A stretch of DNA of 29,330 bases from Silene noctiflora (lineage: Eukaryota > Streptophyta > Magnoliopsida > Caryophyllales > Caryophyllaceae), in contig VHZZ01000865.1 of NCBI GenBank assembly GCA_009801015.1, positions 70,673 through 100,002 on the forward strand. The letters are read 5' to 3'. Each line of letters begins with the position of its first letter. Within the stretch, counting starts at the first letter, position 1. This document shows, piece by piece, positions 27,974 to 29,330 of the stretch. The notes below the pieces were generated by a model. That model was given only the letters and a program-made list of their open reading frames with translations, made no database searches and was not told the DNA's origin. The translations under genes and the position numbers were made by a program.

Positions 27974-29330
27974 ATGGTATAGAACGTACAGAGGACCGAA
28001 AATAAGCACAAAATTAGTTCTCTCAAAGAAGTGGTTCGTACTTACAAACCGACTGTCCTTGTTCTCCTAGAAACTTATAAAGATGGCATTCATGTCGAAA
28101 ATATTAGTCGAATTCTTGGTTATACTGGACATGTTCGAGACGATGCTATTGGTTTCAGTAGAGGTATATGGCTATATTGGAAAACTCATTTAGTTTCAGT
28201 GACCCCTGTTATTATAAGTAGTCAATTCATCACGGTAGAAGTGGCTCGTCGCGAAGGCTTTTCGTGGTTCTTTTCGGCTGTTTATGCTAGTCCTCAACCT
28301 CATAACCGTCATGAACTTTGGTTTGAATTAGAACGATATGCCCATTCTATCAACCATCCTTGGCTCCTTGCCGAAGATTTTAATGAGACAAGATCCATTG
28401 CTGAACGACATGGAGGAGACTATAATATGGCTCGTCGATGCAATTTATTCAATAACTTGATTGGGAACTGCAAACTGTTGGAACTCGAATTCTCGGGGCC
28501 GTCAGATACCTGGGATAGAGGAAATTCTCCGGACACTCGTCAAAGAGGAAGACTCGATAGTGCTCTTTGTAATAGTGAGTTTGGTAGCCTGTTTGAGGAT
28601 GCTTGCATGAATCATCTCCCATCATACCAATCCGACCATTGCCCCCTTCTAGTTTTCCATAACCGATTTGCATCTCTTCAATCAATCCAGAGACCATTCC
28701 GCTTCCAGGCTAATTGGCTTACACACGAAATTTTTTTGGATTTTGTTAATGATAGTTGGCCAGGAGGAGATAACTTAGTTGAGCAATTGTCTCGACTTTC
28801 TGACAAGCTGCAAACTTGGAATAAGGAGGGTTTTGGCAATATTTTTTGAAAAAAAACGAGAATTGCTAGCTCATATTGAAAGTTGTCAAATGAAATTATC
28901 GATCAAGAGGGAAAGTAACCTTAACAAACTTGAAGCTCATCTTAGAAGAGAATTAGACGAGATTTTAGAACGGGAGGTAATTTTATGGTATCAAAAGTCG
29001 AGAGTTGAGTTTATTCGAGATGGCGACCGTAATACATCTTTTTTTCATGTATGTACTCTTGTCCGTAGCTGGAAAAATCGTATTAAATCTTTTAAGAATG
29101 ATGAAGGTATTTGGATCAAGAACAGTGAGGAGGTAAAAAAAAATGATAGTGGAGTATTATAAGAAGCTATATACGAAGGACAATACAAATGGCGATGAAA
29201 CAGATATTCTGTATGATTTGTTCCAAGACTTTGTTGGAAAAAAGTGTCCCCGACAATAATGCGATCACAAATTGTCGATCATGATTGATCACATGTGTAA
29301 ATCTCATTTTAAGAATACATGAGGGAAAGT
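27974..29330 (+). pseudogene. LINE ORF2, endonuclease part, broken and truncated
   Basis: The probable start is ATG 27974. The third codon is TAG (27980-27982), where L1 ORF2 proteins have a Trp (WN-x-x-G pattern). The endonuclease domain follows: YKPTVLVLLETYKDG (catalytic Glu), SQFITVEV, SWFFSAVYASPQPHNRHELW, PWLLAEDFNET (normally GDFN; Asp and Asn kept, Gly changed to Glu), RGRLDSALCNSEF and SYQSDHCPLL (catalytic Asp-His). The frame shifts at a T6-G-A8 run (28842-28856), continues as KKRELLAHIESCQMKLS, then WYQKSRVEFIRDGDRNTSFF, and shifts again at A9 (29135-29143) into VEYYKKLYTKD. It stops near 29260. No reverse transcriptase motif is reached inside the window. Confidence 0.8.

Larger units (their letters stand above)
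25959..29330 (+). mobile_element. L1-type LINE, 5' two thirds, broken, cut by window edge
   Basis: The order is ORF1 with DUF4283 and a degenerate zinc knuckle, then ORF2 with an AP-type endonuclease and the pre-reverse-transcriptase linker. This is the plan of plant L1-clade retrotransposons. The reverse transcriptase core (YADD region), RNase H if any, and poly-A tail would lie to the right of 29330. The 5' boundary is uncertain; I start at the ORF1 ATG. Stops and frameshifts make it non-autonomous. Confidence 0.8.

Overview
The window is plant nuclear DNA. It holds two intact, intron-bearing host genes set in DNA built mostly from decayed transposable elements: Ty3/Gypsy LTR retrotransposons, Helitrons, a Mutator-like element (MULE) and an L1-type LINE. 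The splice signals, gene structures and a proteasome subunit of the plant type support a eudicot. I cannot name the species from sequence alone. The assembly has a single N at 3788 and a 940-base N gap at 12235-13174.

Layout. 1-5340: Ty3/Gypsy debris. It comprises the end of an LTR with an initiator-Met primer-binding site, an array of quasi-palindromic repeats, a broken gag fused directly to an LTR terminus, a second partial LTR, then an internal tail with a polypurine tract and a 2.5 kb LTR. That LTR carries seven W-box cores and an inserted Helitron. 5341-5731: unassigned DNA with one small MITE-like hairpin. 5742-15146: a 9.4 kb MULE with about 60-bp terminal inverted repeats and a perfect 10-bp direct flanking repeat. 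It carries two convergent broken genes, one starting just inside each end: a FAR1/MULE-type transposase on the minus strand and an unrecognised companion gene on the plus strand. Its non-coding parts are carpeted with a GGTCACAT/GTGACC-type motif and diverged tandem repeats.

15182-17306: a degenerate pyrimidine/adenine-rich repeat split by a 1.9 kb Helitron (15294-17217). This Helitron keeps the C-terminal end of its PIF1-like helicase and itself contains a 546-bp Helitron in the opposite orientation. 17537-22023: an intact 11-exon gene of 552 codons with two DUF2439 (Mte1/ZGRF1-type) domains, whose promoter has site-II and E2F-like motifs. 22305-25150: the intact 6-exon, 267-residue 26S proteasome subunit gene RPN12 on the minus strand, tail to tail with the previous gene (281 bp between stop codons). 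25959-29330: an L1-type LINE with DUF4283 ORF1 and an endonuclease-containing ORF2, both broken and running off the right edge before the reverse transcriptase core.

The candidate for a lesser-known system is the MULE. Two genes transcribed inward from the two termini recall maize MuDR (transposase plus accessory gene), but the companion protein here is not one I recognise, and the motif carpet inside the element is unusual. Most premature stops in the window's transposons can be explained as C-to-T or G-to-A transitions, as expected of long-methylated DNA.
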